The notes below the pieces were generated by a model. It saw nothing but the letters and a program-made list of their open reading frames with translations. It had not been told where the DNA came from and made no database searches. The position numbers were made by a program, and so were the translations under genes. A stretch of 64,000 nt of DNA from Pelodera strongyloides (Eukaryota > Nematoda > Chromadorea > Rhabditida > Rhabditidae): positions 33,514 to 97,513 of the forward strand of contig JAANDG010000554.1 in assembly GCA_036852015.1 (NCBI GenBank), in the 5' to 3' direction. Shown one piece after another: positions 53,369 through 63,943 of this stretch (positions are counted from its first letter, which is position 1; each line of letters starts with the position of its first letter).

Positions 53369-55742
53369 ATTCAGTTATCACATTATCTCTCATGTCACAT
53401 TTTCCTCTCTTTATAGTTCCCTTTATGCTTATCCTTGAGAAAGAGCACCGGTCACAAATCATATTTTCACGCGCACCAGGTGACCTTACGAAGCGGCGTA
53501 AAAATAGCTGGGCATTGGCATGCAAGAAACTTACCTTAGCAACCATGCCAAGCTTTCTAAATCCACGAGATGTTGCCTTGAAAGGATCAGCGCCATAAAA
53601 GTGAGCGTTGGGAAGGTCTGCCTGAAAATATGATTTGTGACCGGTGCTCTTTCTCAAAGATAAACAGAGAGGGAAAGATAAAGAGAGGAAAATATAACAC
53701 GAGAGTGAATGTGATAACTGAATAGAGAGGCAGAGAGAGAGAGAGAGAGAAGGGGATAAAGATGGAGAGATAGGAGAGAGAGCGAGAGAGAGAGAGCGAG
53801 AACGAGAACGAGAGCGAGAGCGAGAGCGAGAGAGAGAAGCTGATATTACGACTAACCTTCAACTGTTGTTCCACTATTACATCGTTACCAATGCCGGCGG
53901 TCACCGAATGAATTTCCGCGTTGCGATCGTCCGGATAAATTATCGCCTTTGAGTCGTCCTAAGTCAAACTCTTATACACGTATGTGTAGATTGTTTGCCT
54001 ATTGAGAGACCACTTTATGGACATTCTTCCGCGTACCAAAACGTGCCTCTATGGTGCCCGGGGTGTGTCACAGGTGCCGGAAAGGTGTTCAATACCAGTT
54101 CGCACACCTCTTGGAGGAGGCGCGGCAGGTGAGCCACGTGCGCGCCATGCGGGAACAAAGTAACCAACCAGATTTGAGTGTATCGTTGTGTTGAACATGT
54201 AGTCTCTGAGGAGGTGCGTTCCACAGTGAGCAGCTACCAAGTGCAACGTGTCCCATAATGTAAGGTTTGGATTTATTGAGTTTATCTGGAAATAAATTAT
54301 GGCAGTGTTTTTAATACAGAAATATTGCTTGCAAGACAAATACGGAGAGATAACAGAGAGAGAGAGAGAGAGCGAGAGAGAGAAGAGAATAGAGAGAGGG
54401 GGGAGAGGGAGAAGAGTGAGAAGAGAGGGAGAGAGAGAGGGCTTACGTACCTCTCCAATGTAACAGTCCCTTAGTTTCCCAAATAGATTCACGAGCCCTG
54501 GACACTGTTCGAATTCACTGCGTGGAATGTTCTCTCCATCAAATAACTGAAATTATAGAAATATTTGCATAATTGGAAATTACTGTATTTTACGATAGGA
54601 GCTAAAGGCAGACTACAAATTTGGCAAGCACAATTTCACAACATCCTTGACAGAAAGGTCATAAAGTATAAATAAATGGAAGAAACGAACCAAATGGGGC
54701 CCTCGCCGGTAAGTGTGATGGTAGATTAAAACAATGGTGACCAAACACTGAAATATACAAAACAAATAAGTTCATTAAACAACTCAGAAGACATACAATG
54801 CATATGATCTAGCTTTAGAGTTTTGTAGGATAGGAACAGAGTTTCTTATTTCCAGAGGCCGTATTCACCACTCAAGGGTAAACATTTCTCTAGAGACAAA
54901 ACTTTTGGAACGCATTTTTCGGGAAGCAGAGTGAGTGGTGAATGCAAATTTTGTGACATAATCTCGCTTTCTAGGTAAATTTTCTCCGAGAGACAGTTTT
55001 CTCCAGGGGTAAACGGAGTGGTGAATACGGCCTCAGGGTGATAGTGGTTAATTTTTTTAAGCGAAATAGTGTCTGTACCTGCATTTCCATGTAATTATAC
55101 AAGGTGGGGTCGAATTTGTGTCGATTTTTTAATGATAATAATGATCATTTGCACATAATGCATGGAAATTTAGTTATTTAAAGGGACAGGCCCATCAAAG
55201 TAAACCTATATTTACGATACGTTCATAATGACTATCAAGCATTTTTATTACAATATATACAAACTAAATTTCACATTTATTTGCCATGGAAAACTTTTTT
55301 ACGATGCGCTCAGCTTAAATGTATACCGTAAAGCCGCAAATATCCTTGTCGTCTATGCAAATTTATCGTGAAATTATAATGCGATTAAAATTTGCATACA
55401 TAGCTTTGAAATCTGCAGTTTTATGGTATACATATGCGTTGAGCGCATTGGGAAAAAGTTTTCCATGGCAAATAAATGTGAAATTTAGTTTGTATATATT
55501 GTAATAAAAATGCTTGATAGTCATTATGAACGTATCGTAAATATAGGTTTATTTTGATGGGCCTGTCCCTTTAACATAAATTTCAAGAACCGGCCGTTAT
55601 CGCTTTAAAGGAGTCTGGTAGGTGAGACAACGTCAACCTTTGTCCAATAAACATTTATTATTATTATTATTAAAGAGCTTACCAATATGACTGCTACAGT
55701 GGGTACATGGCGGGCGAGCCGCTTCCGCGTAGTCAGTTTCAT
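51875..55742 (-). CDS. FkbM-type methyltransferase, membrane-anchored (copy B)
   Basis: Ten exons, all introns phase 0, give 311 residues: 55683-55742, 54691-54747, 54451-54546, 54169-54285, 53857-53958, 53535-53621, 53081-53188, 52652-52759, 52195-52260 and 51875-52009. The N-terminus MKLTTRKRLARH and hydrophobic span (about residues 13-28) again predict a type II membrane protein. Conserved features are VTAGIGND, FYGADP, FMDIEGAEYD (219-228) and the ending FLFNWKRAECLKKYLPNWC. The last six exons have exactly the same lengths as those of copy A, so the pair arose by gene duplication. Divergence is greatest in exons 1-4. The substrate is unknown, and a sugar or small-molecule O-methyl transfer is inferred only from the FkbM family. 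Confidence 0.88.
52430..52610. repeat. CCCCGATATGGCC-motif repeat
   Basis: The motif CCCGATATGGCCCCGATT or a near copy occurs four times in 100 bases. It is followed by an inverted GATCGGGGCCATACCGGGGT, so the block can fold on itself. It ends next to TTTCCCATG. It lies in the eighth intron of copy B and looks like a short non-autonomous element. Confidence 0.6.
52895..53035. repeat. MITE family A partial copy
   Basis: Right end CACCGGCCAGTATTTCGCTTT with the central CTCGAATTTAGCTCG; the left arm is lost. Confidence 0.65.
53305..53372. repeat. CT microsatellite
   Basis: (CT)n with CTCGCT variants in copy B intron 6. An inverse GA tract lies in the next intron at 53728-53840, so the pair flanks exon 53535-53621. 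Confidence 0.9.
53728..53840. repeat. GA microsatellite
   Basis: GAGAGA and GAGCGAGAACGA variants next to the exon at 53857-53958. Confidence 0.9.
54345..54442. repeat. GA microsatellite
   Basis: GA-rich tract ending 9 bases before the exon at 54451-54546 (just past its donor in gene orientation). Confidence 0.9.
54854..55034. repeat. MITE family B copy (GAGGCCGTATTCACC termini)
   Basis: 181 bp with ends GAGGCCGTATTCACCACTC and GAGTGGTGAATACGGCCTC. The inner arms GTAAACATTTCTCTAGAG and the inverted TAGGTAAATTTTCTCCGAGA are also related. It lies in intron 1 of methyltransferase copy B. Confidence 0.85.
55057..55609. repeat. MITE family A copy split by a nested palindromic MITE
   Basis: Left part (55057-55177) starts TTAAGCGAAATAGTGTCTG and right part (55574-55609) ends AACCGGCCGTTATCGCTTTA. 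Together they match one family A copy. The gap is filled by the 396-bp palindrome at 55178-55573. Confidence 0.75.
55178..55573. mobile_element. 396-bp near-perfect palindromic MITE (family C)
   Basis: Starts TTTAAAGGGACAGGCCCATC and ends with its reverse complement. Inverted arms of about 150 bases or more agree almost base for base (for example GACTATCAAGCATTTTTATT and AATAAAAATGCTTGATAGTC). The arm length and near-identity indicate a young element. A related terminus appears at 63786. Confidence 0.85.
55630..55672 (+). repeat. LINE 3' tail fragment with (TTA)n
   Basis: ACGTCAACCTTTGTCCAATA followed by AACA and a run of TTA units, the same kind of ending as the insert at 44638-45014. Only the tail is present. 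It abuts the first exon of methyltransferase copy B on its downstream side. Confidence 0.5.
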
Positions 55743-57310
55743 TAGTGTTGGATTATGATTATGGCCGGCCAATCAGTTGAAGTAAAATTTTGTGTGCACA
55801 AAAAATTGTACGGGTGCTGGGTTGTAAGTTGTAAGTGTTGTATTCTCTCTCCTTTGTATCTGGATGCAGCCTGAAAAAAAGCTTGCTTACTCTTAGCACG
55901 ACTGCATCAACGCTTGGGTCGAGTACCTTTAGCTTTTAGCCTTTCTTTAGCTTCCCTAAATGACCGCGGTGTGCTTTTTGGACTAGCCTAGAGTACGACC
56001 TTCTGAATATCAACCTGGGGACAAATTGGCTGGAAGGTTCGCGTCATAGGCTCATAGATAACAATACTCAACGATTCTGGCAAGAAATACACAAAAAAAG
56101 TAACTATACTAATTGTAAAACATAATAGTAATACAATGATGCGAACACCAAAGAAAACTATAGCGCAGTATTTTCATTCATAATATTTGAATATAAATTT
56201 GTGAATATTCAAAGTACATGCTAAACATTTAGAATAGGGGAGCAATAAATAGAAGCTGATAGCTATTCTTAGTTGGCTCGGGGGAAAAGTTGTAGGAAAA
56301 AGATAAAATCACTCAATGTTTTAGAAGATAAGGGAAATTGGCAAACGTTAGGTAGAGCACGTGCACGGTGCGGAAGCCTGACGTTTGGTTTTTACGTCGT
56401 AAGCCCAAATTAGACTGATCATGAGTCTTTAATTAGCTTATACAGTATGCAGCAAATGCAATTTGAAACGATCAGTACCTTTTGGCACACGCGGTGAGCT
56501 GCCTCTTCAGTAATGATCTAATTTATAGAATGTATTATTCTGTTTATATAATAAGTAATTACAGAATTAGTTACGAATCATCAATTGAATATTACATTTG
56601 TTGCCACTTCTCTGCTGTATCTATCAGGCTCAAACCTAGCCTAGTCTCACACACCCTTTTTCGACTACTGCGAACCTAGACGGTTCACCGTTTTTTTTCC
56701 GTGGATCCAGCCATTTGGTGACCACTTCGTGTTTCGTCGAAAACCTCTTCAACTGGCCCCAAAATGGTCACTAACCAGTCAGCAAATGTTTTTTTTCCTC
56801 AGTGATCGCCATTGGTGATGACCACCTAGCGACGGTTTTTCGGAATTATTCCGCTTTCCTATGTTATTTCCCAAATAATTTACGAAAATACAATGTAATA
56901 GGCTGATAAAAAAATGTGAGAAAAAAGAACTCGAAAGAATTTTTAAACTTTTTATTAAACAAAAACTATATACTCTCTAAAAGCAGGGACTGGACATTTT
57001 GTTAAACGCACACACATAAAAATACAGCATTTGTTCATATACGGCAAATAATCTTGGTCAACCCATCTACACTGAATATTTGATTGCTATAAGGACCTAT
57101 AGTAGAAGTTGTAGAAGACAAAACAAAACAAGACAGTAGAAAATAAATCTCCGGTACATTGGAACTTTAGTTTTTTCCCAGCAAGTTGGGAAAATTCAGT
57201 TTGATATACATCATAATTCCACTTTAAAAAAGGGGGTAGGTAACGGTTGGCTAAACTTTAAAATACGCTCCAATATACAGGCTTATAAACAAAATTGTTG
57301 ACGAATAATA

Positions 57311-57493
57311 TTAAAGCGAAATACCGGCCGGTTACTGAAACACAGCGTGTTCACCAATTCTTATGCAGCTTACGCAAAAAAAAAACATAAATTAGAATAA
57401 AAAATCGAGCTGAATTCGAGCAAATTAGCATAAATACGTAAGTAGTCAGTTGTCAGAGTTGCGTTTCAAAAACCGGCCGTCATTTCGCTTTAA
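57311..57493. repeat. MITE family A copy
   Basis: 183 bp with ends TTAAAGCGAAATACCGGCCG and CGGCCGTCATTTCGCTTTAA; centre AAAATCGAGCTGAATTCGAG. Confidence 0.9.
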
Positions 57494-57760
57494 ACGTAGA
57501 AGCACATTCAATATAATAAAAGCAGTTAGGACAAGACCAAAGAAATGTAAATTGGTGCTCTTCGGGAGTTACGGGGAAGCTGCAACTGTGTATTATGAAA
57601 AGTTAATTTTGCAATTCAAAGGACATGCAAATATGAGCTACTTCGAGCAAGACACAATTAAACAATTGCAATAATAATAAATAAATAAACATTAGTTTTA
57701 TATTCCTATTAGATCTATAAGGAGACTAGCATGGAACCGGGAGTGTTTGTAACATCAATC

Positions 57761-57940
57761 TTAAAGCGACATACCGGCCGGTTTTTGAAATGCATCGTGG
57801 TCAACTGAATTCTTACGCATTCATGTTAATTTGCTTAGTTTAGCTCGATTTTTTATCCTAATTTATGTTCATTTGCATACATTGCCTAAGAATTCTGGTC
57901 ACTCGATGTGTTTCGAAAACCGGCCGGTATTTTGCTCTAA
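57761..57940. repeat. MITE family A copy
   Basis: 180 bp with ends TTAAAGCGACATACCGGCCG and CGGCCGGTATTTTGCTCTAA. The centre is in opposite orientation to 57311-57493 (TTAGCTCGATTTTTTATCC). Confidence 0.9.
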
Positions 57941-58211
57941 ACATATGCAAAGTGCAAAGTATAAATTATAGCGAGCGGTGAATACAGCTAACAAAAAAAA
58001 AGAAACAAATTTTCAAAACGCCTTTAAAAATGTCATAAATCAGTAACAATTGAAAATGGCACCGTATAACGGTATCGGGGTCACATGCACTCTATAAAAC
58101 TTTATGCAAAGGAAATATGATGGTGCAATTCTAACAAAATTTTACTACTTAAATTTTTAATCTACCGATCAAATTCCTTTAAAACAAGATGCCAAAAAGT
58201 ACAAGAAATAC

Positions 58212-58388
58212 CTTAATACCGGTCGGTTTTTGAAGCACATCCAGTACACCAGTGTTGCTATGCAGCATATGCAAATGCTCATAAATTATAATAAAAAATC
58301 GAGATAAATTCTAGCAAATTAGTATAAATCCGCACGGATTCATTTGTCCACGATGCGTTTCAAAAAACCGGCCGGTATTTCGCTTTAA
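58212..58388. repeat. MITE family A copy, left tip lost
   Basis: Left end CTTAATACCGGTCGGTTTTT lacks the GCGAAA step; right end CCGGCCGGTATTTCGCTTTAA is intact. Confidence 0.85.
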
Positions 58389-58603
58389 ATAAATAATAAT
58401 AAATAAGATTTACCGAAGGCTTGCTTTTCCCACACACAAAAAAATACAGGCAAAATGGTAAACAGGAGTAAAAGAGATAAAAATAAAATAAAAAATGAAG
58501 CATTTCCAATTTGGCAATTATGGTTAGAGATCTTTCGAATGAAGAATTTACAATATCGCAACCAAAGGAACGGTTTCATGCGAAATAATGCAACTTCGCA
58601 ATT

Positions 58604-58735
58604 TTAAAGGGAAGTGACACGTGGTTCGTGAAACGTGCTCACTGATTTGTTCCATGTGCATTATGTTCATTTAGTGCTGGAAATTTGCACATGATGCATG
58701 GGAATCTTTCATAAACCACGTGTCATTCCGCTTTA
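58604..58735. repeat. MITE, CACGTGG-arm variant, in the synaptotagmin 3' UTR
   Basis: Left TTTAAAGGGAAGTGACACG and TGGTTCGTGAAACG; right TTTCATAAACCACGTGTCAT and TCCGCTTTA. Shares only the outer tips with family A, so it is a relative or a separate family. It ends 5 bases from the stop codon at 58741-58743. Confidence 0.7.
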
Positions 58736-58740
58736 CTGTC

Positions 58741-61700
58741 TTATTTCTTGTCTCCCTCCTCCTCAACTGCTTGTAGTGTGTGCCATTGTGCAATTGGCCG
58801 TCTTGGGCTGGCCAACATGTCCATCCAATGGCGGAGTTCAGCACCAGTTGCATTACAACCTAAAGGATTTGGATAAAAAATTATTAAAATTTAAATTTAA
58901 AATATTATTCCATGCAAACCAACAAAGTTATTTTCAAATACAATTTACATTAATCATTAGTTTGGTATATCTGCCCAATAAGTCCAGTTATAACCTACAA
59001 GAGTGCAATGAATAAATTCAACTCGGAACATGTGGGAATGCACGAATCCTTACGACTAATTGAGATAAGTAAATGATAAGCGACTATAAGCGACTATAAA
59101 AATGCATATCTTACCGAGAAGACATCGGCCAATAGCGTCATTAGAACCGAGCTTATCGTAGTCCATAACACTGATCATCAGTGAGACTTTCTGAAAAATT
59201 TCAATCTAGTTTGCCTACAAATAGCCAGCCATATTCAATTGTGCATCACATGAAAACCTGAGGCTCTAACCCATTCGACCCCTCTAACCCGACATTCGAC
59301 CCCTCTAACCCGACACAGAGCGGTCGCATCACCCCCACCGAAATGAGCTATATTGATATTCATAATGAATCCACACCAACTTCTCGCCCAAACATTCCTA
59401 TTCGCCAGAATATTCAACTATCTGTCTCCGAATTATTCACCGATTTGAAGTCCTTTATCCGCGAAGAAATATCTGAAGGATTTCGAAGGAATGAGCTCAA
59501 GGACCACTTCGTCATCTTAAACGCAAAGGAAAGCGACCGGGTGAGTGTTGATACTGTTATTTCGCACAAAGTTTTGTCATTGTGTAATCACTCACCCGAG
59601 TCTTTCAATGTTATTGGTCGCCTTGGAAAATATCGCAATTTCCCTCGCCCTATTTTATGCCGTATGAAACCCGGTTTCGCTTTGCCAATTTTTAAGGACC
59701 TGGCCGAACGACTGAAGAAGACTCCGGATCTTGCCCACATCAATATACGGCGTGCTGAGACTGCGAAACAGCGCCACGAAGGTTACCTGCGCCGCCAAGC
59801 TGTTCGTGATCTACCAGCCGGCGATCCACAATGCCCTGTTGCAGAGATCAAAGAACCATCGACCCCAATTGAGAGTTCACGTGCGGACACTCTGCCATTA
59901 ATTGCCTCCCCCCAATTGCCTGTCACTGATGTAGCAATTGCAGACACCCCACAATTGTCCACTGCAGAAACACCTGTGCAAGCCCCTATTGATCAAAATC
60001 AGGCACATAATGAGTTCGTGGCTAGATTTATGGAGGCCTTTAATTCTTTAATAGAAATTGGAAGGAAGAACAGCCTGCATTAATTGAATCGCTCACTAAG
60101 AAGTTTGGTTGATAGTTTAACCTTTTGAAACTTACTTCTGCAATATATTTATTTTATCGTAGTATTTATTTGCTTACTTGCTACTAGAAATATGAAACAT
60201 ACAGTAGGGCCCCTTGTCAGTATGGGATGTTTTTATACGCATTGCCGTCTTAGGGTTGCCTTTTGATTATGTACTTTGAATATAATCAATAAATCTTTAT
60301 TAAATGCAAGGATAAATCTCGCTTGAGAGTTGGATGCGGACATTGTGCAAGAAGTTATAAAATATATAAAGATTTACATTTTGTAAAGTAAAAGAATACA
60401 GACTACAAACTACAAACCTGAATCTGCTCGAACGGTACTTCGAAAGAGAACGACTCATTGTAGTAGGGATTCAGCGTGCACTTCTTGATTGAAGTCTTCT
60501 TTTTCTTGAGTCGTTTGCCGCCTTGTAGAAGTACGATCTTCACGTAGGGATCTGAAATAGGCAACTGACTTACACTACGTTCGCTTCTGCTAACACAAAA
60601 GTCAGAGCCGTTAGCCCCTAGCTTATTGTTAGCAATAAATAAGACGTTTGCACGGGGTCATACCTCCTAAAGCGAAATACCGGCCGGTTTTTAAAAATTG
60701 CGTACACCTGTTTTCTTATGCAGTATATGAAAATGAGCCAAAAAAATCGAGCTAAATTCGAGCAAATTAGCATAAATACGTAAGAATCCAGATAGCCACG
60801 ATGCGTTTCAAAAACATGGCAGTGTTTCGCTTTAAACGTTGGTAACGTTTCATGATAAGGCTTACAATTAGTAAATGGCGTTAATGAGGGAGATAGAGAG
60901 TGGGGGAGTCAATGAGATAAGTAGATTAGCTTACCAGACAGTCCTCCGACGTCCATCTTCTTCAGATTCTTGGCTTCGAGAATGACAACGGTCAGTTTAC
61001 CAGCGGTAGGCACGTAACGGAGTGAGAAACAAATATCTCCGAGCGCCTTTTCCTGAAATTTTAAAAGTTTTATCAACGAATGATCGTGGAAGTAGGCTAG
61101 AATATAACCACGACATTTAATTCAAAGCGATAAACAGCCGGTTTTTGAAACGAATACCGGACAATTACATTTTCCTGTGTTGTATGCAAATCGATATAAT
61201 TAGAGGAAAAATCGCGCAGTATCGCGTAGTTATTTGCATGCGCTGCAAGGGAATGTTTTCAAAACCGGATGTTATAGCGCTTTAAAGGTTTCAGGATGGA
61301 CTGCCAGTTGTCCTAAAATATATCCAAATCCACTCACAGCCTCCTTATCGTCGGGTGGTGGGGCGATGTCCTTCCACTCCTCAATCACTTGTCCGAGGTC
61401 GATCTTGCCCAGTGGAATCAGAACCTAGAAGGCTTAGGTTTTAATTCTAGCTAGCGCACCTGCGGCGTGGCGCACCAATAGCGGCCCACCAAAATTGTGC
61501 CGCAATTGCGCCGACTGGAATTGCACAACATTGGGCCGGTACACGAGTGAAATAGTAGCGGATTGATATTATATATTTTTATGTAATTATATGTTTTTAC
61601 TTTTACTAACCTGTCCAATCTGGTCGTGCTTACTGAATCGGTCAAAGTCGAAAACGGAGAACACGAGGGTCTTGGAAGTAATTTCATTGAATGCAACCTA

Positions 61701-63662
61701 AAGAGCGAGTTATTTAGCTGGCCCTAGCCCGAAGACGTCGAGCAATTTGACGTTTGGAACTCGTCGCCTAATGCTCAGGACCTCTGCCGAACAAGTCATC
61801 AGATTTGAAACCTTGTGTTGAACCGCCCTTGAATAAACGATCACGCCCTTGTGGCGTAAAAGATTTATTATTATTATTATTATAGAAAACTGTATAAAAA
61901 CGATGCAGAGCCAAAACAGCCGTCTTTCTCCATCACTTTATTCTCTATCTCCTTTGTCTCAGCTTTAAGCAATAAATATAATAACCACTACTCACCTTGA
62001 AGATGAAAGTCTCATTGAAAACCGGGTTCAGCGTCTTGCGGTGGACTTTTGTCTCGACCTGAAACAAAGATACGATGATATGGTTTGCGGCGACGTAATA
62101 GCGCAACTTTTGTTGGGCGGTTCTCCCCTAGCACACATGTTTTGTGCCACGCACATTATAAAGGTTCTTGCGTCAAAGCGAAGATCGCTTGATAAATGTA
62201 TGAGCATGAGCTGTGCTGAGGGCGGCTCTTCCCTGGCACTCCATGTTTTGTGTGGCCTACAGGTTGTCTTTAACTACTGGAAAGCAAAGTCAGCAAGAAT
62301 AGTTATGATGTTCGATTGAACAAAAAATTATATGCTTATAAGCAACTTTCGCAAACCTTCTTTTTCTTTTCCGGAAGTAGGTACAGTTTCACATATGGAT
62401 CAGACGTTCCAGACATATCCATGCCAGGCAGATCTTCCGCTTGAATAACAGTGACGGTGAGCTGAAAGCGGGAAATTCAAATTTACCTTACAGTGGGAGC
62501 TTTGGGAAAGAAAACGAGAACGTGGGCACTAATTTCAACTGTTGTCGAGCATGGAATCAATATACATATGCTTGCATTCCTAATTGTTAGCCAACTATAA
62601 GCTTTCAACTATTCGCAAGACTTTGAAATTATAAGAATAAAAATTATCAAAAGAAGACTTGACCCAGCATTGAAAAGGACCAACGCTGCGTTGGTCGCGC
62701 GCATAAAAGTTTTTCATAAATTCCAAAGAGTTCAAATGCGGGAACATACCTGTCCTTGTTGGAAGTCGTAGTCAAGTTTGTATTGTATTCTCCCAAGTTT
62801 CACCTGAATTTGAAAACCAAGTTGTAGGGCGTGTAGGTATAGGCATAGCGTAAGTTTCAGAAACCGTGTATACCACTGCGAGCGACTAGTATGAGGGGCC
62901 GTATTCACCAACACACAGGAGCCCTCCCTCCCTAGGCTCACGAGCGCTCTCAATCTCTTCTGCTCTCGCACTCTCTACGCACTCTTTAGCCCCTTGGCCC
63001 TTGGGGGGGGGGGGGGACGCTCCTGCTTGTTAGTGGAAACGGCCTCTGGTAACCTTCTTCCTCTACATTGCTTTGGTTTTACTCGATTTGTATTGTTTAT
63101 AATAAAGAAAGGATTATATATGTATGGACTAACGGTTGCACAAAACTCCTACCTCTTCCTTTTCTTCCGCTTGTTCTTTCTCGTTTTCTTCCATATTTTC
63201 CTCCAGTTGAGCCAAATCAGCCGCCAACTAAACGATACTAATTTCATCAAAAGGGGGTTTATGACCACAGCGAGACAACAATTATTGTGATATAGAAAAT
63301 TGAAATTATGAGTAATGATTGGTTTAATTATCAATGTAATTATGCATACATTACCTGTCCATCTTTGTCGATTCCTGCATCGGCACCACCACGTCCAAAT
63401 AGGCCCTGAAATTGTATATATAATTTTATAAACAGCGATAACATAACACACCAAAATGTACAAAAATTTAAACTACAACTTTCGTCGAATATCGTTACTA
63501 GTATACTTATTTTATTCCTTGGGTTTGCTGTTTTTAGCAACATATTTTAGAATCAGACAAAATGAATAAATATTAGATTTTAAAAAAAACTTGTATTCGA
63601 ATAAATACTACCTTGAATCCTTTCTGCTTGTTCTTCTCGCCGTGTCGCTTCTTACCAAACAA
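58741..63662 (-). CDS. SYT1: synaptotagmin-1, vesicle calcium sensor (5' end outside window)
   Basis: Twelve exons in phase encode the last 339 residues: 63612-63662, 63355-63405, 63153-63227, 62750-62803, 62357-62461, 61996-62058, 61611-61697, 61338-61424, 60935-61052, 60418-60551, 59115-59190 and 58741-58859. The window lacks the signal/transmembrane start. A lysine-rich juxtamembrane segment ([14 protein letters not shown]) and an acidic linker ([18 protein letters not shown]) precede C2A ([17 protein letters not shown] onward) and C2B ([17 protein letters not shown] onward). The acidic Ca2+ ligands are present in both domains ([11 protein letters not shown] and [20 protein letters not shown] and [10 protein letters not shown]), as are the C2B polybasic patch KRLKKKKT and the C-terminal WHTLQ. 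It should trigger Ca2+-dependent vesicle fusion by binding SNAREs and acidic lipid. The linker and [16 protein letters not shown] resemble nematode SNT-1 as I remember it. Confidence 0.96.
59272..59313 (+). repeat. 21-bp tandem repeat (two units)
   Basis: CATTCGACCCCTCTAACCCGA occurs twice in direct succession, about 30 bases before the start codon of the retroelement-like ORF. Confidence 0.85.
59343..60083 (+). CDS. intact retroelement-like ORF (ORF1-type), antisense in a synaptotagmin intron
   Basis: A single uninterrupted 246-codon frame within the intron between the synaptotagmin exons at 59115-59190 and 60418-60551. Residues about 60-160 look like the RRM and C-terminal region of LINE ORF1 proteins: [37 protein letters not shown], then [17 protein letters not shown], corresponding to the usual RLG...RPI and QR...LR motifs. 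The C-terminal third is proline/threonine/alanine-rich and disordered. It would be expected to bind RNA. AATAAA occurs 205 bases after the stop (60288-60293). No reverse transcriptase follows. The start was taken as the first ATG, which lies shortly after a 21-bp tandem repeat. A processed host gene is the alternative. Confidence 0.6.
   Translation: MSYIDIHNESTPTSRPNIPIRQNIQLSVSELFTDLKSFIREEISEGFRRNELKDHFVILNAKESDRVSVDTVISHKVLSLCNHSPESFNVIGRLGKYRNFPRPILCRMKPGFALPIFKDLAERLKKTPDLAHINIRRAETAKQRHEGYLRRQAVRDLPAGDPQCPVAEIKEPSTPIESSRADTLPLIASPQLPVTDVAIADTPQLSTAETPVQAPIDQNQAHNEFVARFMEAFNSLIEIGRKNSLH
60668..60834. repeat. MITE family A copy in synaptotagmin intron
   Basis: Ends TAAAGCGAAATACCGGCCGG and GGCAGTGTTTCGCTTTA; centre AAATCGAGCTAAATTCGAG. 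Confidence 0.85.
61113..61285. repeat. MITE family A copy (CATCCG subfamily)
   Basis: Ends TCAAAGCGATAAACAGCCGG and CCGGATGTTATAGCGCTTTAA; centre AAATCGCGCAGTATCGCG as in 50836-51010. Confidence 0.8.
61718..61885 (+). mobile_element. LINE/SINE 3' end with (TTA)n tail
   Basis: GGCCCTAGCCCGAAGACGTC, GGAACTCGTCGCCTAATGCTC, a terminal unique part and then about six TTA units (61868-61885). Related pieces lie at 43675-43765 (inverted) and 41275-41540. It is inside a synaptotagmin intron. Confidence 0.6.
62894..63046. repeat. MITE family B copy with G-run
   Basis: Ends GAGGGGCCGTATTCACCAAC and GTTAGTGGAAACGGCCTCTG. The interior has CT-rich sequence and a run of 13 G (63004-63016). Confidence 0.75.
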
Positions 63663-63892
63663 CTGAAATATCATTGCTTTAGTAAGATGCAGAATTCGAG
63701 CAATTGGAACTTGGACGACGTAATTCATCATCTGCAGGACTCTGCAAATTTGCGTATCCAAGTCAAAATTTCGATATATTTTATTTTAAAGGGATAGGTT
63801 CATCTCAAAGCACCCCTCTTTTTATTGTTTTTATTAATAATAACGCAAGTATCATTCACAATGAAAAGTAAATCAATCACAGAACAATACAC

Positions 63893-63943
63893 CTCGCAGA
63901 AGAAGCTTCCTTTATTGGAAACGAGGTGATCGGAAGCCAAAAT
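63893..63943 (-). CDS. possible further synaptotagmin exon
   Basis: A 51-base open segment with acceptor GTTTAG and donor GAG|GTGT, phase 0 at both ends. It has the same length as the next two exons downstream. It would encode 17 residues ending GSFFCE, perhaps close to the membrane anchor. The sequence itself does not match the family from memory, so it may be chance. Confidence 0.3.

Larger units (their letters stand above)
55743..58740. other. intergenic stretch between copy B and synaptotagmin
   Basis: No coding exon recognised. It holds the promoter side of copy B (minus strand, from 55743 upward), a dispersed repeat at 56510-56665 related to 46143-46320, and four MITE copies (57311-57493, 57761-57940, 58212-58388, 58604-58735). 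The last is only 5 bases from the synaptotagmin stop codon. Confidence 0.5.
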
